In this document: positions 39,784 to 50,767 of the stretch, in pieces
Numbering within the stretch: position 1 is the first letter of the stretch
Layout of the letters: the number at the start of each line of letters is the position of its first letter
DNA from: Diplonema papillatum
Taxonomy: Eukaryota; Euglenozoa; Diplonemea; Diplonemida; Diplonemidae
Assembly: GCA_030068145.1 (NCBI GenBank)
Contig: JAPJBO010000208.1
Location: forward strand, 62,001-126,000
Length of the DNA: 64,000 nt
Direction: 5' to 3'
Made by a program: the position numbers and the translations under genes
Notes under the pieces: model-generated
Told to the model about the DNA's origin: nothing
Seen by the model: the letters and a program-made list of their open reading frames with translations, nothing else
The model's database searches: none

Positions 39784-41259
39784 CTACTGCCTGGCCCTCC
39801 CCTTGGCTGAGGTTGCTCGCTGAGGGTGCTGGGAGTCGGGGTGAGCTTCGCCCGGGTGTTGGGTGCGGGACTTCGGGCTGCGCTTCCTGGACGGCTTGGG
39901 GGCGGGCTGTTCCTCGGCTTTCTGCAGGGCCTGAAAGGCGTTCCGAAGATACGGAGGGAACCCGGCCTCGTGCTGGTGGCGGTGTTGGAGGCCGGCGGCC
40001 AACGACCAGCCGGCCTTCAAGGCCGTCTTGAGGACCATCATGCGGTGGATGGTGTCCCTCCCCAGCTCTACCAGGGCGTCGGGGTCGGAGGAGTCGTCCA
40101 TCAGACGCATGATGGACGTTGCGTGGCTGAGCAGGTGTCCTGCGTCGTTGGCGATGCTCGGGACGGCGTCGAGTATATCCGCGAAGAAGCCGCGGATGTG
40201 GACGAGCGCGAGAGACCTCTCGACGGGAGAGAGGCTCACCCAGAGCTCGGGGTCGAGTAGCTCTGGTCCGGGAGAGAGAAGCGTGTGGGAGCCCTGGACC
40301 GACCCGCCTCCCCCCAGCGAAGACGGGTCCTCCGGAAAATCCGGAAGTGGATGGCTGGCGTAGGGCTGGCGGGGCTCGGCGTACGGCTGGTGGCAGGATG
40401 CGGCTGGCGGGCAGCGATAGCCCACTGGCAGAGGACCGCCCACGACGGCTTGCGGAAGGTTGCGAGGATTGTCCGGCAACAGGACAGCCCGCGGAAGGCG
40501 AGAAACGTCAACGAGGGGCGGAGGCGGCGGGAGTGGTCTCGTGAACGCCGGAAGCTGATGCAGCACTGGACCGGGGCATGTGCCCACCGACGTGGGCGGA
40601 ACGGGACGGGAGCCCGCGGGTGCCGCCTCAGGTGCTGCCTCAGGGGCGGGCGAAGGCCGGACGGGTGGCGAGGTGCGCGTTGGGAGGGCCGCCATCACCA
40701 ACTCGGTGAGGCGGTCGATCTGACGCTGCAGCCGGCCTATGTCCGACGCGTGGTCGTCCCGGCCGCCCCCGGCGGAGTTGCATTCCCTCAGATCGTCGTC
40801 ATCTGGGCTGAGGGGATCGTCGCTCTCGGCGAAAGAGACACGTCGCGCGGCTGGGGGAGATGGGCCGAACAATGCAGCGGTGGTCGAGTCGTCAGCGGGA
40901 GAAACGGTCGCGGGGAGCGGCATGTGCCCCGGCGTCTGCGGCGGGGGCGTGGCCTTCGGAGACGAGCGGAGCAGGTCCGCGAACTCGTCCGCGGTGGCGG
41001 ACGGAGCCGACGCGACCGCCAGCCACGCGAGGACCCACTGGGCCACGCCTTCGGGGGGGGCCTCCTCGTCCGTGTACCCCAAGGCGCCCAGAAGGCGCCT
41101 CAGCCCCGCCTCCGCGGTCCCCTCGACGTCGCGCGCGACCTTGAGTACCGCCGCGAGTCGGCGGTTGTTTGCGGTGAATGAAAGAAGGGACGGGACATCA
41201 GTCCCGACCACCCTCTTCACCCAACTCACCGCGCCCGACCTGTCGAGTTGCTTCGGCAT
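39784..41259 (-). CDS. Gag-like first frame of the DIRS-type element (fossil)
   Basis: A 491-codon frame with an ATG at 41259 (MPKQLDRSGAVSWVKRVVG). It is Pro/Ala/Ser-rich with a short helix-rich C-terminal region (LVELGRDTIHRMMVLKTALK) and a basic tail (KPSRKRSPKSRTQHPG). No zinc knuckle is evident. The call rests on its position as first frame of the element. Confidence 0.6.
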   Translation of the reverse strand: MPKQLDRSGAVSWVKRVVGTDVPSLLSFTANNRRLAAVLKVARDVEGTAEAGLRRLLGALGYTDEEAPPEGVAQWVLAWLAVASAPSATADEFADLLRSSPKATPPPQTPGHMPLPATVSPADDSTTAALFGPSPPAARRVSFAESDDPLSPDDDDLRECNSAGGGRDDHASDIGRLQRQIDRLTELVMAALPTRTSPPVRPSPAPEAAPEAAPAGSRPVPPTSVGTCPGPVLHQLPAFTRPLPPPPPLVDVSRLPRAVLLPDNPRNLPQAVVGGPLPVGYRCPPAASCHQPYAEPRQPYASHPLPDFPEDPSSLGGGGSVQGSHTLLSPGPELLDPELWVSLSPVERSLALVHIRGFFADILDAVPSIANDAGHLLSHATSIMRLMDDSSDPDALVELGRDTIHRMMVLKTALKAGWSLAAGLQHRHQHEAGFPPYLRNAFQALQKAEEQPAPKPSRKRSPKSRTQHPGEAHPDSQHPQRATSAKGRARQ

Positions 41260-41340
41260 TTTGTTGAACGCTTACGCCCGCCACTAAACCCAGATTCACC
41301 AATAAAGTACAGAAACTGTAGCTTTTAAATCGTTTTAAAA

Positions 41341-44300
41341 TATATTTTAGCGTTTAATGTGGTTCGGTGGGTATTTAACACTTTGGGTCAATTTATGCTG
41401 ATGTCATTGTTTCCCAACAATGACAACTTTCTCGCCAGCCCCGGACGGCTAAGGCTGGAAAGAGTTTTCTAAGTTTGCACCAAAGTGACATGGCGGATGG
41501 GTAAGAGCTGACCAAAATAATTGACCCACATTTGTTGACGAAAATTCGACCAAATGGAAACTTAGTTTTAGCGTTATTTGTGGATTAGTTTTAGTCAAAA
41601 ATATTTTAGCGTTTAATGTGGTTCGGTGGATATTCAGCAGTTTGGGTCAATTTATGCTGATGTCATTGTTTCCCAACAATGACAACTTTCTCGCCAGCCC
41701 CGGACGGCTAAGGCTGGAAAGAGTTTTCTAATCTTGCACCAAAAAAGTGACTTGGCGGATGGGTAAGAGCTGACCAAAATAATTGACCCACATTTGTTGA
41801 CCAAAATTCGACCAAATGGAAACTTAGTTTTAGCGTTATTTGTGGATTAGTTTTAGTCAAAAATATTTTAGCGTTTAATGTGGTTCGGTGGATATTCAGC
41901 AGTTTGGGTCAATTTATGCTGATGTCATTGTTTCCCAACAATGACAACTTTCTCGCCAGCCCCGGACGGCTAAGGCTGGAAAGAGTTTTCTAATCTTGCA
42001 CCAAAAAAGTGACTTGGCGGATGGGTAAGAGCTGACCAAAATAATTGACCCACATTTGTTGACCAAAATTCGACCAAATGGAAACTTAGTTTTAGCGTTA
42101 TTTGTGGATTAGTTTTAGTCAAAAATATTTTAGCGTTTAATGTGGTTCGGTGGATATTCAGCAGTTTGGGTCAATTTATGCTGATGTCATTGTTTCCCAA
42201 CAATGACAACTTTCTCGCCAGCCCCGGACGGCTAAGGCTGGAAAGAGTTTTCTAATCTTGCACCAAAAAAGTGACTTGGCGGATGGGTAAGAGCTGACCA
42301 AAATAATTGACCCACATTTGTTGACCAAAATTCGACCAAATGGAAACTTAGTTTTAGCGTTATTTGTGGATTAGTTTTAGTCAAAAATATTTTAGCGTTT
42401 AATGTGGTTCGGTGGATATTCAGCAGTTTGGGTCAATTTATGCTGATGTCATTGTTTCCCAACAATGACAACTTTCTCGCCAGCCCCGGACGGCTAAGGC
42501 TGGAAAGAGTTTTCTAATCTTGCACCAAAAAAGTGACTTGGCGGATGGGTAAGAGCTGACCAAAATAATTGACCCACATTTGTTGACCAAAATTCGACCA
42601 AATGGAAACTTAGTTTTAGCGTTATTTGTGGATTAGTTTTAGTCAAAAATATTTTAGCGTTTAATGTGGTTCGGTGGATATTCAGCAGTTTGGGTCAATT
42701 TATGCTGATGTCATTGTTTCCCAACAATGACAACTTTCTCGCCAGCCCCGGACGGCTAAGGCTGGAAAGAGTTTTCTAATCTTGCACCAAAAAAGTGACT
42801 TGGCGGATGGGTAAGAGCTGACCAAAATAATTGACCCACATTTGTTGACCAAAATTCGACCAAATGGAAACTTAGTTTTAGCGTTATTTGTGGATTAGTT
42901 TTAGTCAAAAATATTTTAGCGTTTAATGTGGTTCGGTGGATATTCAGCAGTTTGGGTCAATTTATGCTGATGTCATTGTTTCCCAACAATGACAACTTTC
43001 TCGCCAGCCCCGGACGGCTAAGGCTGGAAAGAGTTTTCTAATCTTGCACCAAAAAAGTGACTTGGCGGATGGGTAAGAGCTGACCAAAATAATTGACCCA
43101 CATTTGTTGACCAAAATTCGACCAAATGGAAACTTAGTTTTAGCGTTATTTGTGGATTAGTTTTAGTCAAAAATATTTTAGCGTTTAATGTGGTTCGGTG
43201 GATATTCAGCAGTTTGGGTCAATTTATGCTGATGTCATTGTTTCCCAACAATGACAACTTTCTCGCCAGCCCCGGACGGCTAAGGCTGGAAAGAGTTTTC
43301 TAATCTTGCACCAAAAAAGTGACTTGGCGGATGGGTAAGAGCTGACCAAAATAATTGACCCACATTTGTTGACCAAAATTCGACCAAATGGAAACTTAGT
43401 TTTAGCGTTATTTGTGGATTAGTTTTAGTCAAAAATATTTTAGCGTTTAATGTGGTTCGGTGGATATTCAGCAGGTTGGGTCAATTTATGCTGATGTCAT
43501 TGTTTCCCAACAATGACAACTTCCTCGCCAGCCCCGGACGGCTAAGGCTGGAAAGAGTTTTCTAATCTTGCACCAAAGTGACTTGGCGGATGGGTAAGAG
43601 CTGACCAAAATAATTGACCCACATTTGTTGACCAAAATTCGACCAAATGGAAACTTAGTTTTAGCGTTATTTGTGGATTATTTTTAGTCAAAAATATTTT
43701 GGCGTTTAATGTGGTTCGGTGGATACTCAACAGTTTGGGTCAATTTATGCTGATGTCATTGTTTCCCAACAATGACAACTTCCTCGCCATCCCCTTCCCA
43801 AGGGCCGGGGGGGGAGGGGTGCTGAGGCTGGACGAGTTTTCTAAGTTTGCACCAAAGTGACATGGCGGATGGGTAAGAGCTGACCAAAATAATTGACCCA
43901 CATTTGTTGACCAAAATTCGACCAAATGGAAACTTAGTTTTAGCGTTATTTGTGGATTAGTTTTAGTCAAAAATATTTTAGCGTTTAATGTGGTTCGGTG
44001 GAAATTCAACACTTTGGGTCAATTTATGCTGATGTCATTGTTTCCCAACAATGACAACTTCCTCGCCATCCCCTTCCAAAGGGCCGGGGGGGGAGGGGTG
44101 CTGAGGCTGGACGAGTTTTCTAAGTTTGCACCAAAGTGACATGGCGGATGGGTAAGAGCTGACCAAAATAATTGACCCACATTTGTTGACCAAAATTCGA
44201 CCAAATGGAAACTTAGTTTTAGCGTTATTTGTGGATTAGTTTTAGTCAAAAATATTTTAGCGTTTAATGTGGTTCGGTGGAAATTCAACACTTTGGGTCA

Positions 44301-44430
44301 ATTTATGCTGATGTCATTGTTTCCCAACAATGACAACTTTCTCGCCAGCCCCGGACGGCTTAGGCTGGAAAGAGTTTTCTAATCTTGCACCAAAAAAGTG
44401 ACTTGGCGGATGGGTAAGAGCTGACCAATC
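41341..44430 (-). repeat. 262-bp array derived from the RBJ-like gene's 5' end, about 12 copies
   Basis: ATGTCATTGTTTCCC recurs at 41401, 41660, 41922, 42184, 42446, 42708, 42970, 43232 and 43494 (spacing ~262), then in ~275-280-bp variants to 44311. Each unit carries, on the minus strand, an upstream region with TAACGCTAAAACTAAG and coding for a start like MARKLSLLGNN or its eroded form. The 43.7-44.3 kb units are closest to the gene (GGGGGGAGGGGTGCTGAGG present). There is no gene body in any unit. Confidence 0.9.
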
Positions 44431-44619
44431 ACGCCGTTCCCGTCCCCCAAGGGCCGAGGGGTGCTGCGCAGGCAACTTCTGCAGGGATTCAATAGGAAAG
44501 AAGTGCGGAAAGGTGGAAGAACGAGAGGTGGGCGAGGTCAGTGAGTCCCACGGGGCGCAGCACCCGCGCCCCCGGATGAATAGCAATCTCACTGCGTGGA
44601 GCCGCAACAACAAGTGTGC

Positions 44620-45420
44620 GAGACTTTGTCCCGCCGTTCGAGATTCAGTTGCCACCCCAATATTAGATCTCCTTCGCTGACAACTGCTGCCTTGAGGGTT
44701 GCGATACTCACTGGATGTTGTACCGCAGCCGAGTCTTTTCCGTCCTGCGTGTCTGTGACCAGCCGCAACAAACTGCCAAACAAGTGTTCGATACTCTGTT
44801 GTTCCGCTGTTTTTTCGAGATTCAGTTGCCACCCCAATATTAGATCTCCTTCGCTGACAACTGCTGCCTTGAGGGTTGCGATACTCACTGGATGCCGAGT
44901 CTTTTCCGTCCTGCATGTCTGTGTCGAGCCGCAACAAACTGCCAAACAAGTGTTCGATACTCTGTTGTTCCGCTGTTCGAGATTCAGTTGCCACCCCAAT
45001 ATTAGATCTCCTTCGCTGACAACTACTGCCTTGAGGGTTGCCATACTCACTGGATGCCGAGTCTTTTCCGTCCTGCATGTCTGTGACCAGCCGCAACAAA
45101 CTGCCAAACAAACTCTGTTGTTCCGCGTCCTGCATGTCTGTGTCGAGCCGCAACAAACTGCCAAACAATGTTCGATACTCTGTTGTTCCGCTGTTCGAGA
45201 TGCAGTTGCCACCCTAATATCAGATCTCCTTCGCTGATAACTGCTGCCTTGTGGGTTGCGAAGCTCAGCAGGACGCACTACACTTTGGATGCCGCACGAC
45301 AGCCGAGTATTTTCCGTCCTGCGTATTTGTGTCCAGCCGCAACAAACTGCCAAACAAGTGTTCAAGACTCTGTTGTTCCGCTGTTAGAGATTCAGCTGCC
45401 ACTCTCAACGTCGCAACGCA
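44620..45420 (-). repeat. About 170-bp irregular tandem repeat, about 5 copies
   Basis: GTTGCCACCCCAATATTAGA (44650, 44828, 44988; a variant at 45208) and CGCAACAAACTGCCAAACAA recur at spacings of 160-220 bp. On the minus strand a frame such as TLKAAVVSEGDLILGWQLNL runs through parts, which suggests that a coding exon of an unseen gene was amplified. 44431-44619 holds nothing recognisable. Confidence 0.75.
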
Positions 45421-48404
45421 ACAGCTTCCTGAGTTGCTGGACTCAGTTTTGCACTGAGAACGACGTGAGTCTGGTCACCCGTCGACGATGGAAGCAAGGT
45501 ACCAATATGAGGGGATCGAGGTGCATCTTGCGGCTCTCGCTCTTCTTCACGACAACGCCTTCCTGGGTTGCTAGGCTCAGCTTCACACCGGAAAACTACG
45601 TCAGCCTTGCAACCCTTCGACGATAAACCCAGGTGCCAATCTGCTTCATTGAGGGGATCGAGGTGCATCTTGCGGTACATCCATCAGACACTATTTCGCA
45701 ACAAACCGCTTCCTGGGTTGCTAGCCTCAGCTTCACACCGAAAGCCTACGTCAGCCTTGTCACCCGTCGACGATAGAAGCCAGGTACCGATCTGCTTCAC
45801 TGAGGGGATCGAGGTGCATCTTGTGGTGCATCATGTACTATTTGCAACAAACCGCTTCCTGGGTTGCTAGCCTCAGCTTCACACCCCGAAAGACTACGTC
45901 AGCCTTGTCACCCGTCGACGATAGAAGCCAGGTACCGATCTGCTTCACTGAGGGGATCGAGGTGCATCTTGTGGTGCATCATGTACTATTTTGCAACAAC
46001 CCGCTTCCTGGGTTGCTAGCCTCAGCTTCACACCGAAAGCCTACGTCAGCCTTGTCACCCGTCGACGATAGAAGCCAGGTACCGATCTGCTTCACTGAGG
46101 GGATCGAGGTGCATCTTGTGGTGCATCATGTACTATTTTGCAACAAACCGCTTCCTGGGTTGCTAGCCTCAGCTTCACACCCCGAAAGACTACGTCAGCC
46201 TTGTCACCCGTCGACGATAGAAGCCAGGTACCGATCTGCTTCACTGAGGGGATCGAGGTGCATCTTGTGGTGCATCATGTACTATTTTGCAACAACCCGC
46301 TTCCTGGGTTGCTAGCCTCAGCTTCACACCGAAAGCCTACGTCAGCCTTGTCACCCGTCGACGATAGAAGCCAGGTACCGATCTGCTTCACTGAGGGGAT
46401 CGAGGTGCATCTTGTGGTGCATCATGTACTATTTTGCAACAAACCGCTTCCTGGGTTGCTAGCCTCAGCTTCACACCCCGAAAGACTACGTCAGCCTTGT
46501 CACCCGTCGACGATAGAAGCCAGGTACCGATCTGCTTCATTGAGGGGATCGAGGTGCATCTTGTGGTGCATCATGTACTATTTTGCAACAAACCGCTTCC
46601 TGGGTTGCTAGCCTCAGCTTCACACCGAAAGACTACGTCAGCCTTGTCACCCGTCGACGATAGAAGCCAGGTACCGATCTGCTTCATTGAGGGGATCGAG
46701 GTGCGTCTTTCTTCTTCACGACACGCCTTCCTGGGTTGCTAGCTCAGCTTCACACCGGAAAACTACGTCAGCCTTGTCACCTGTCGACAATAGAAGCCAT
46801 GCTTCATTGAGAGGATCGAGGTGCATCTTGCGGCTCTCGCTCTTCTTCACGACAACGCCTTCCTGGGTTGCTAGCCTCAGCTTCACACCGGAAAACTACG
46901 TCAGCCTTGTCACCTGTCGACAATAGAAGCCATGCTTCATTGAGGGGATCGAGGTGCATCTTGTGGTGCATCATGTACTATTTTGCAACAACCCGCTTCC
47001 TGGGTTGCTAGCCTCAGCTTCACACCGAAAGACTACGTCAGCCTTGTCACCCGTCGACGATAGAAGCCAGGTACCGATCTGCTTCACTGAGGGGATCGAG
47101 GTGCATCTTGTGGTGCATCATGTACTATTTTGCAACAAACCGCTTCCTGGGTTGCTAGCCTCAGCTTCGCACCGAAAGACTACGTCAGCCTTGTCACCCG
47201 TCGACGATAGAAGCCAGGTACCGATCTGCTTCATTGAGGGGATCGAGGTGCATCTTGCGGCTCTCGCTCTTCTTCACGACAACGCCTTCCTGGGTTGCTA
47301 GCCTCAGCTTCACACCGGAAAACTACGTCAGCCTTGTCACCTGTCGACAATAGAAGCCATGCTTCATTGAGGGGATCGAGGTGCATCTTGTGGTGCATCA
47401 TGTACTATTTTGCAACAACCCGCTTCCTGGGTTGCTAGCCTCAGCTTCACACCGAAAGACTACGTCAGCCTTGTCACCCGTCGACGATAGAAGCCAGGTA
47501 CCGATCTGCTTCACTGAGGGGATCGAGGTGCATCTTGTGGTGCATCATGTACTATTTTGCAACAAACCGCTTCCTGGGTTGCTAGCCTCAGCTTCGCACC
47601 GAAAGACTACGTCAGCCTTGTCACCCGTCGACGATAGAAGCCAGGTACCGATCTGCTTCATTGAGGGGATCGAGGTGCATCTTGCGGCTCTCGCTCTTCT
47701 TCACGACAACGCCTTCCTGGGTTGCTAGCCTCAGCTTCACACCGGAAAACTACGTCAGCCTTGTCACCTGTCGACAATAGAAGCCATGCTTCATTGAGGG
47801 GATCGAGGTGCATCTTGTGGTGCATCATGTACTATTTTGCAACAACCCGCTTCCTGGGTTGCTAGCCTCAGCTTCACACCGAAAGACTACGTCAGCCTTG
47901 TCACCCGTCGACGATAGAAGCCAGGTACCGATCTGCTTCACTGAGGGGATCGAGGTGCATCTTGTGGTGCATCATGTACTATTTTGCAACAAACCGCTTC
48001 CTGGGTTGCTAGCCTCAGCTTCACACCGAAAGACTACGTCAGCCTTGTCACCCGTCGACGATAGAAGCCAGGTACCGATCTGCTTCATTGAGGGGATCGA
48101 GGTGCATCTTGCGGCTCTCGCTCTTCTTCACGACAACGCCTTCCTGGGTTGCTAGCCTCAGCTTCACACCGGAAAACTACGTCAGCCTTGTCACCTGTCG
48201 ACAATAGAAGCCATGCTTCATTGAGGGGATCGAGGTGCATCTTGTGGTGCATCATGTACTATTTTGCAACAAACCGCTTCCTGGGTTGCTAGACACCGAA
48301 AGACTACGTCAGCCTTGTCACCCGTCGACGATAGAAGCCAGGTACCGATCTGCTTCATTGAGGGGATCGAGGTGCATCTTGCGGCTCTCGCTCTTCTTCA
48401 CGAG
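45420..48404 (-). repeat. Satellite of about 148 bp made from the last exon of the methyltransferase gene, about 21 copies
   Basis: GGGATCGAGGTGCATCTTG recurs from 45514 to 48362 at spacings of ~148 bp, with ~131-bp variants. From 46943 a three-monomer block of 427 bp repeats at 47370 and 47797. Read on the minus strand each monomer encodes KMHLDPLNEADRYLASIVDG and a stop, the exact C-terminus of the gene that ends at 48318, followed by a spacer with TAGCAACCCAGGAAGCG. The unit next to the exon is continuous with it. Confidence 0.9.
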
Positions 48405-48781
48405 GAACTGCGCCAGATCGCCGCCCAGGTTCCGGGAGATGTCGGCTGACAACTTCCCCGCCGCCTCCGCCGCCTCGCGGCCGGCCGGCGGCACTCCCTT
48501 GGTGGCTAAATAGCCCAGGAGGACCGACAGCTCGCTCGAAATGTTGTACCGCCAGTCTATCCCCGGCACGTCCGTGTCCATGAAAGTAACAGGGGCCTCC
48601 GGGTTCGAGGGGTGGTACAGCATGTACTTCCGCGGCCGCGCCATGTTCGTGAAAAACTGGATTTGCCGGTGGAAACGCAGCGTGTCGTATTCAACTTCGG
48701 CGCAGCCGTGCTCAGCAGGAACGTGGAGCAAGCGCATCTCCGTCAGCTCCTTCGGGCCCCAAGAAGGCAGGCTGACCTCGC
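48318..48781 (-). CDS. VP39-like cap methyltransferase, terminal exon
   Basis: Preceded by the acceptor CACACTCAG (AG at 48782-48783), the exon reads SLPSWGPKELTEMRLL, then VEYDTLRFHRQIQFF and TNMAR. Vaccinia VP39 has LQPFAPSYSAEMRLL followed by VNYEKKMYYLNKIVR at the equivalent place, so this is the C-terminal half of that fold. It ends LAQFLVKKSESRKMHLDP...SIVDG with a TGA at 48318-48320. Two bases precede the first full codon, matching the single base left over by exon 1; the spliced coding sequence would be 1,368 nt (455 residues). Its last ~90 bp have been amplified into the satellite immediately downstream. Confidence 0.7.
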
Positions 48782-49091
48782 CTGAGTGTGGGGTGTGATT
48801 TCTTAGCGTTTGTTGTGGTTTAGAGGTTCGGTGTTTTAGGGTCTCCGGTTGACCATTGAGGCTGTGAGGCGGGTGATATGAGGGCAGTAGGTATGCTTAT
48901 ACACTTTAACTACGGCTAGCCATGTTTGTAGGTGTTGCGACCGACACTAAGAAGAAATTCGCTTTGAATTTAGTCTTGGGCCCCCCACGTGCATGCATGT
49001 TGAGCAGTGTGAACTTGAAATGCAGGTACCACAGGGGTAAGCTTGCATTTGTCATAGGCTAGGGTTATTTGAATACGTCGTCCGAGGACGA
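48782..49091. other. Intron sequence with diverged dispersed repeat
   Basis: 48800-48860 carries the GGTTCGGTGTTTTAGGG motif. 48915-49045 is a diverged relative of the 50.8/62.8-kb repeat (CTAGCCATG, GACCGACAC, GTCTTGGGCCCCCCACGTG) and is also similar, inverted, to 35285-35360. Confidence 0.5.
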
Positions 49092-49691
49092 TCACAAAGC
49101 GGACGAGGACGGTGATAATAGGCTGGTGATATCCAGCTCCATTCTTCGTTTGTTGCGCTTTCGCGCCGGCTGTCCTGCCGAAGCAGTCGCTCGAGGGGGC
49201 GATCCTGACATGGATGAGGATGAAGTCGAGGTGGCAGGGCTGGTGATATCCAGCTCCATTCTCGAAATGTTGCGCTTTCGCGCCGCGTGCTTTTTTCCGG
49301 GTTTTCCCGCCGGGTCATTCGGTGGTGTCGGGAGTCGGGCTCTTTTCTGCCCCTTCCTTGGTGGTGTCGCTCGGGCCGGCTCGGTCGGAGCGTGCTTTTT
49401 CGCCATCTTGGCCGCCTTTGGGGACGCTTGACGCGTCCTCTTCATGCGCGGTGGTGTCGTCGGCTTCTGTCGGCCCTTCTTCCGCGGCGTTGTTGGCTTC
49501 GGCTTAGCGGGGGCTGGCTTCGGGGGCGCTGGCACGTGGTGGCCCTTTTTGCAGCAGGCTGACGGCCGCCGTTCCGCTAGCGTCGGTAAGCCGCGGCAGT
49601 CGTCACACGGACCGCGGGCGTGTTCGCGGCAGTCATGGTGGCCGGCCTTGCAGCACGCTGTTGGCGTGTTGCACTCCACGCATCTCGTCAT
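49092..49691 (-). CDS. Small Cys/His-rich basic protein, nested in an intron
   Basis: The ATG at 49691 opens 199 codons. Residues 1-55 hold paired CC..GHH motifs (CVECNTPTACCKAGHHD, CDDC, SACCKKGHH), likely zinc-binding. The rest is Pro/Lys/Ala-rich and very basic, with two copies of RxMELDIT (ISRMELDITSP and RRMELDITSL) near the C-terminus. The C-terminal finger region of the LINE at 16.97-22.4 kb carries the same CCxxGHH pattern, so this may be a domesticated or shed LINE domain. It lies on the same strand inside the inferred 4.2-kb intron of the methyltransferase gene. A nucleic-acid-binding role is an inference. Confidence 0.5.
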   Translation of the reverse strand: MTRCVECNTPTACCKAGHHDCREHARGPCDDCRGLPTLAERRPSACCKKGHHVPAPPKPAPAKPKPTTPRKKGRQKPTTPPRMKRTRQASPKAAKMAKKHAPTEPARATPPRKGQKRARLPTPPNDPAGKPGKKHAARKRNISRMELDITSPATSTSSSSMSGSPPRATASAGQPARKRNKRRMELDITSLLSPSSSAL

Positions 49692-50046
49692 GCGGTGCCG
49701 GTCGCAGACAGATGTTGAGCAGGGGTTGCCATGCAGCTCGTATCGGTCTGTAATATGCGTTTTTACTTCCTTTGGGTTGAGGACGTGCGGTGGGGAGGGT
49801 CGGGTAGTAGAAAGAGAAAGATTGACAACAGTAGGTGTAGTAGTAGTAGTGAAAAACTCAGCAACTGGTTGTAATTTTTAGTACTAACAATCTTGCGGGT
49901 CGCCCTTCAATGTATTGTGCAGGCTAAAAAAAGACGGAGGCAGCGTGTTTTGGGTGGTTGATCGGAATTCCTTATCCGAATGTACACACAGGGTAAATAC
50001 AAGTGGGAAAACGATCACCCGGCACGCACAAAAAAACATTTGTGGA

Positions 50047-50767
50047 TTAGAAGGTCGGTATTTTAAAGTCTCCGGTTGATCGTAGAGGCTTGGGTATGGA
50101 GAAGGGGGTTGAGAAAAGTGAGAGGGTGCAGCTCGTTTCGGGTGATGTGTCAACGCCGTTGTGAGACCTTGCGAAGTCCCCTAACGCGTTTAGGGAGTGT
50201 TTGGGTAGGGTGTGGTCGTTCTGCTGCGGCGTGAAAAGCCAGGAAGTTGCGACGCTAATCTTCGACCAAGAGGTTATGTTCACCAGGTTACGTGCTCGTC
50301 GGGAAATTCCCGGTGCCTGGCTTTTCTTCTGGGTGGTTTCGTTGCTCGGCGGCTGTGTGCTAGGCACGGATTAGCAGAGTTTTCAGAGTTAAGGTTTTTT
50401 GGTAGCATGCATTGAATCGGATGGGGGTTGTGCTTTGCTTATTGTTAAGTTATTTGTGGATTAGAAGGTTGGTATTTTAAAGTCTCCGGTTGACCGTAGA
50501 GGCTTGGGTATGGAGAAGGGGGGTTGAGAGGGGCTGAGAAAAGTGAGAGGGTGCAGCTCGTTTCGGGTGATGTATCAACGCCGTTGTGGAACCTTGCGAA
50601 CTCCCCTAACGCGTTTAGGGGGTGTTTGGGATTGGGTAGGGTGTGGTCGTTCTGCTACGGCGTGGAAAGCCAGGTAGTTTCGCCGCTAATCTTCGACGGG
50701 TTTTTAGAGGTTGCAGCGTGTAATCGGATCGGGTTTGTGCTTCGCGTATTCTTCCGTTTTCAGCGTC
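50047..50767 (+). repeat. Two tandem ~400-bp copies in intron
   Basis: 50047-50440 and 50456-50760 both start GTGGATTAGAAGGT, pass AAAGTCTCCGGTTGA and GGGTGCAGCTCGTTTCGGG, and contain CCCCTAACGCGTTTAGGG. The first has extra sequence. No coding sense. 49692-50046 holds nothing I can name. Confidence 0.7.

Larger units (their letters stand above)
36956..41340 (-). mobile_element. DIRS-type tyrosine-recombinase retrotransposon (fossil)
   Basis: About 4.4 kb, minus orientation, inserted in the promoter-derived array: the array unit is interrupted at GTCAAAATA (36955) and resumes at AAAATATATTTTAGCG (41333). Parts in element order: gag-like frame, tyrosine recombinase, then reverse transcriptase and RNase H overlapping the recombinase. 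TTTGTTGAACGCTTACGC stands at both coding-region edges (37031-37048 and 41260-41277), probably part of the split direct repeats of such elements. No target duplication is expected or seen. It looks whole in its coding frames and probably young. Confidence 0.8.
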
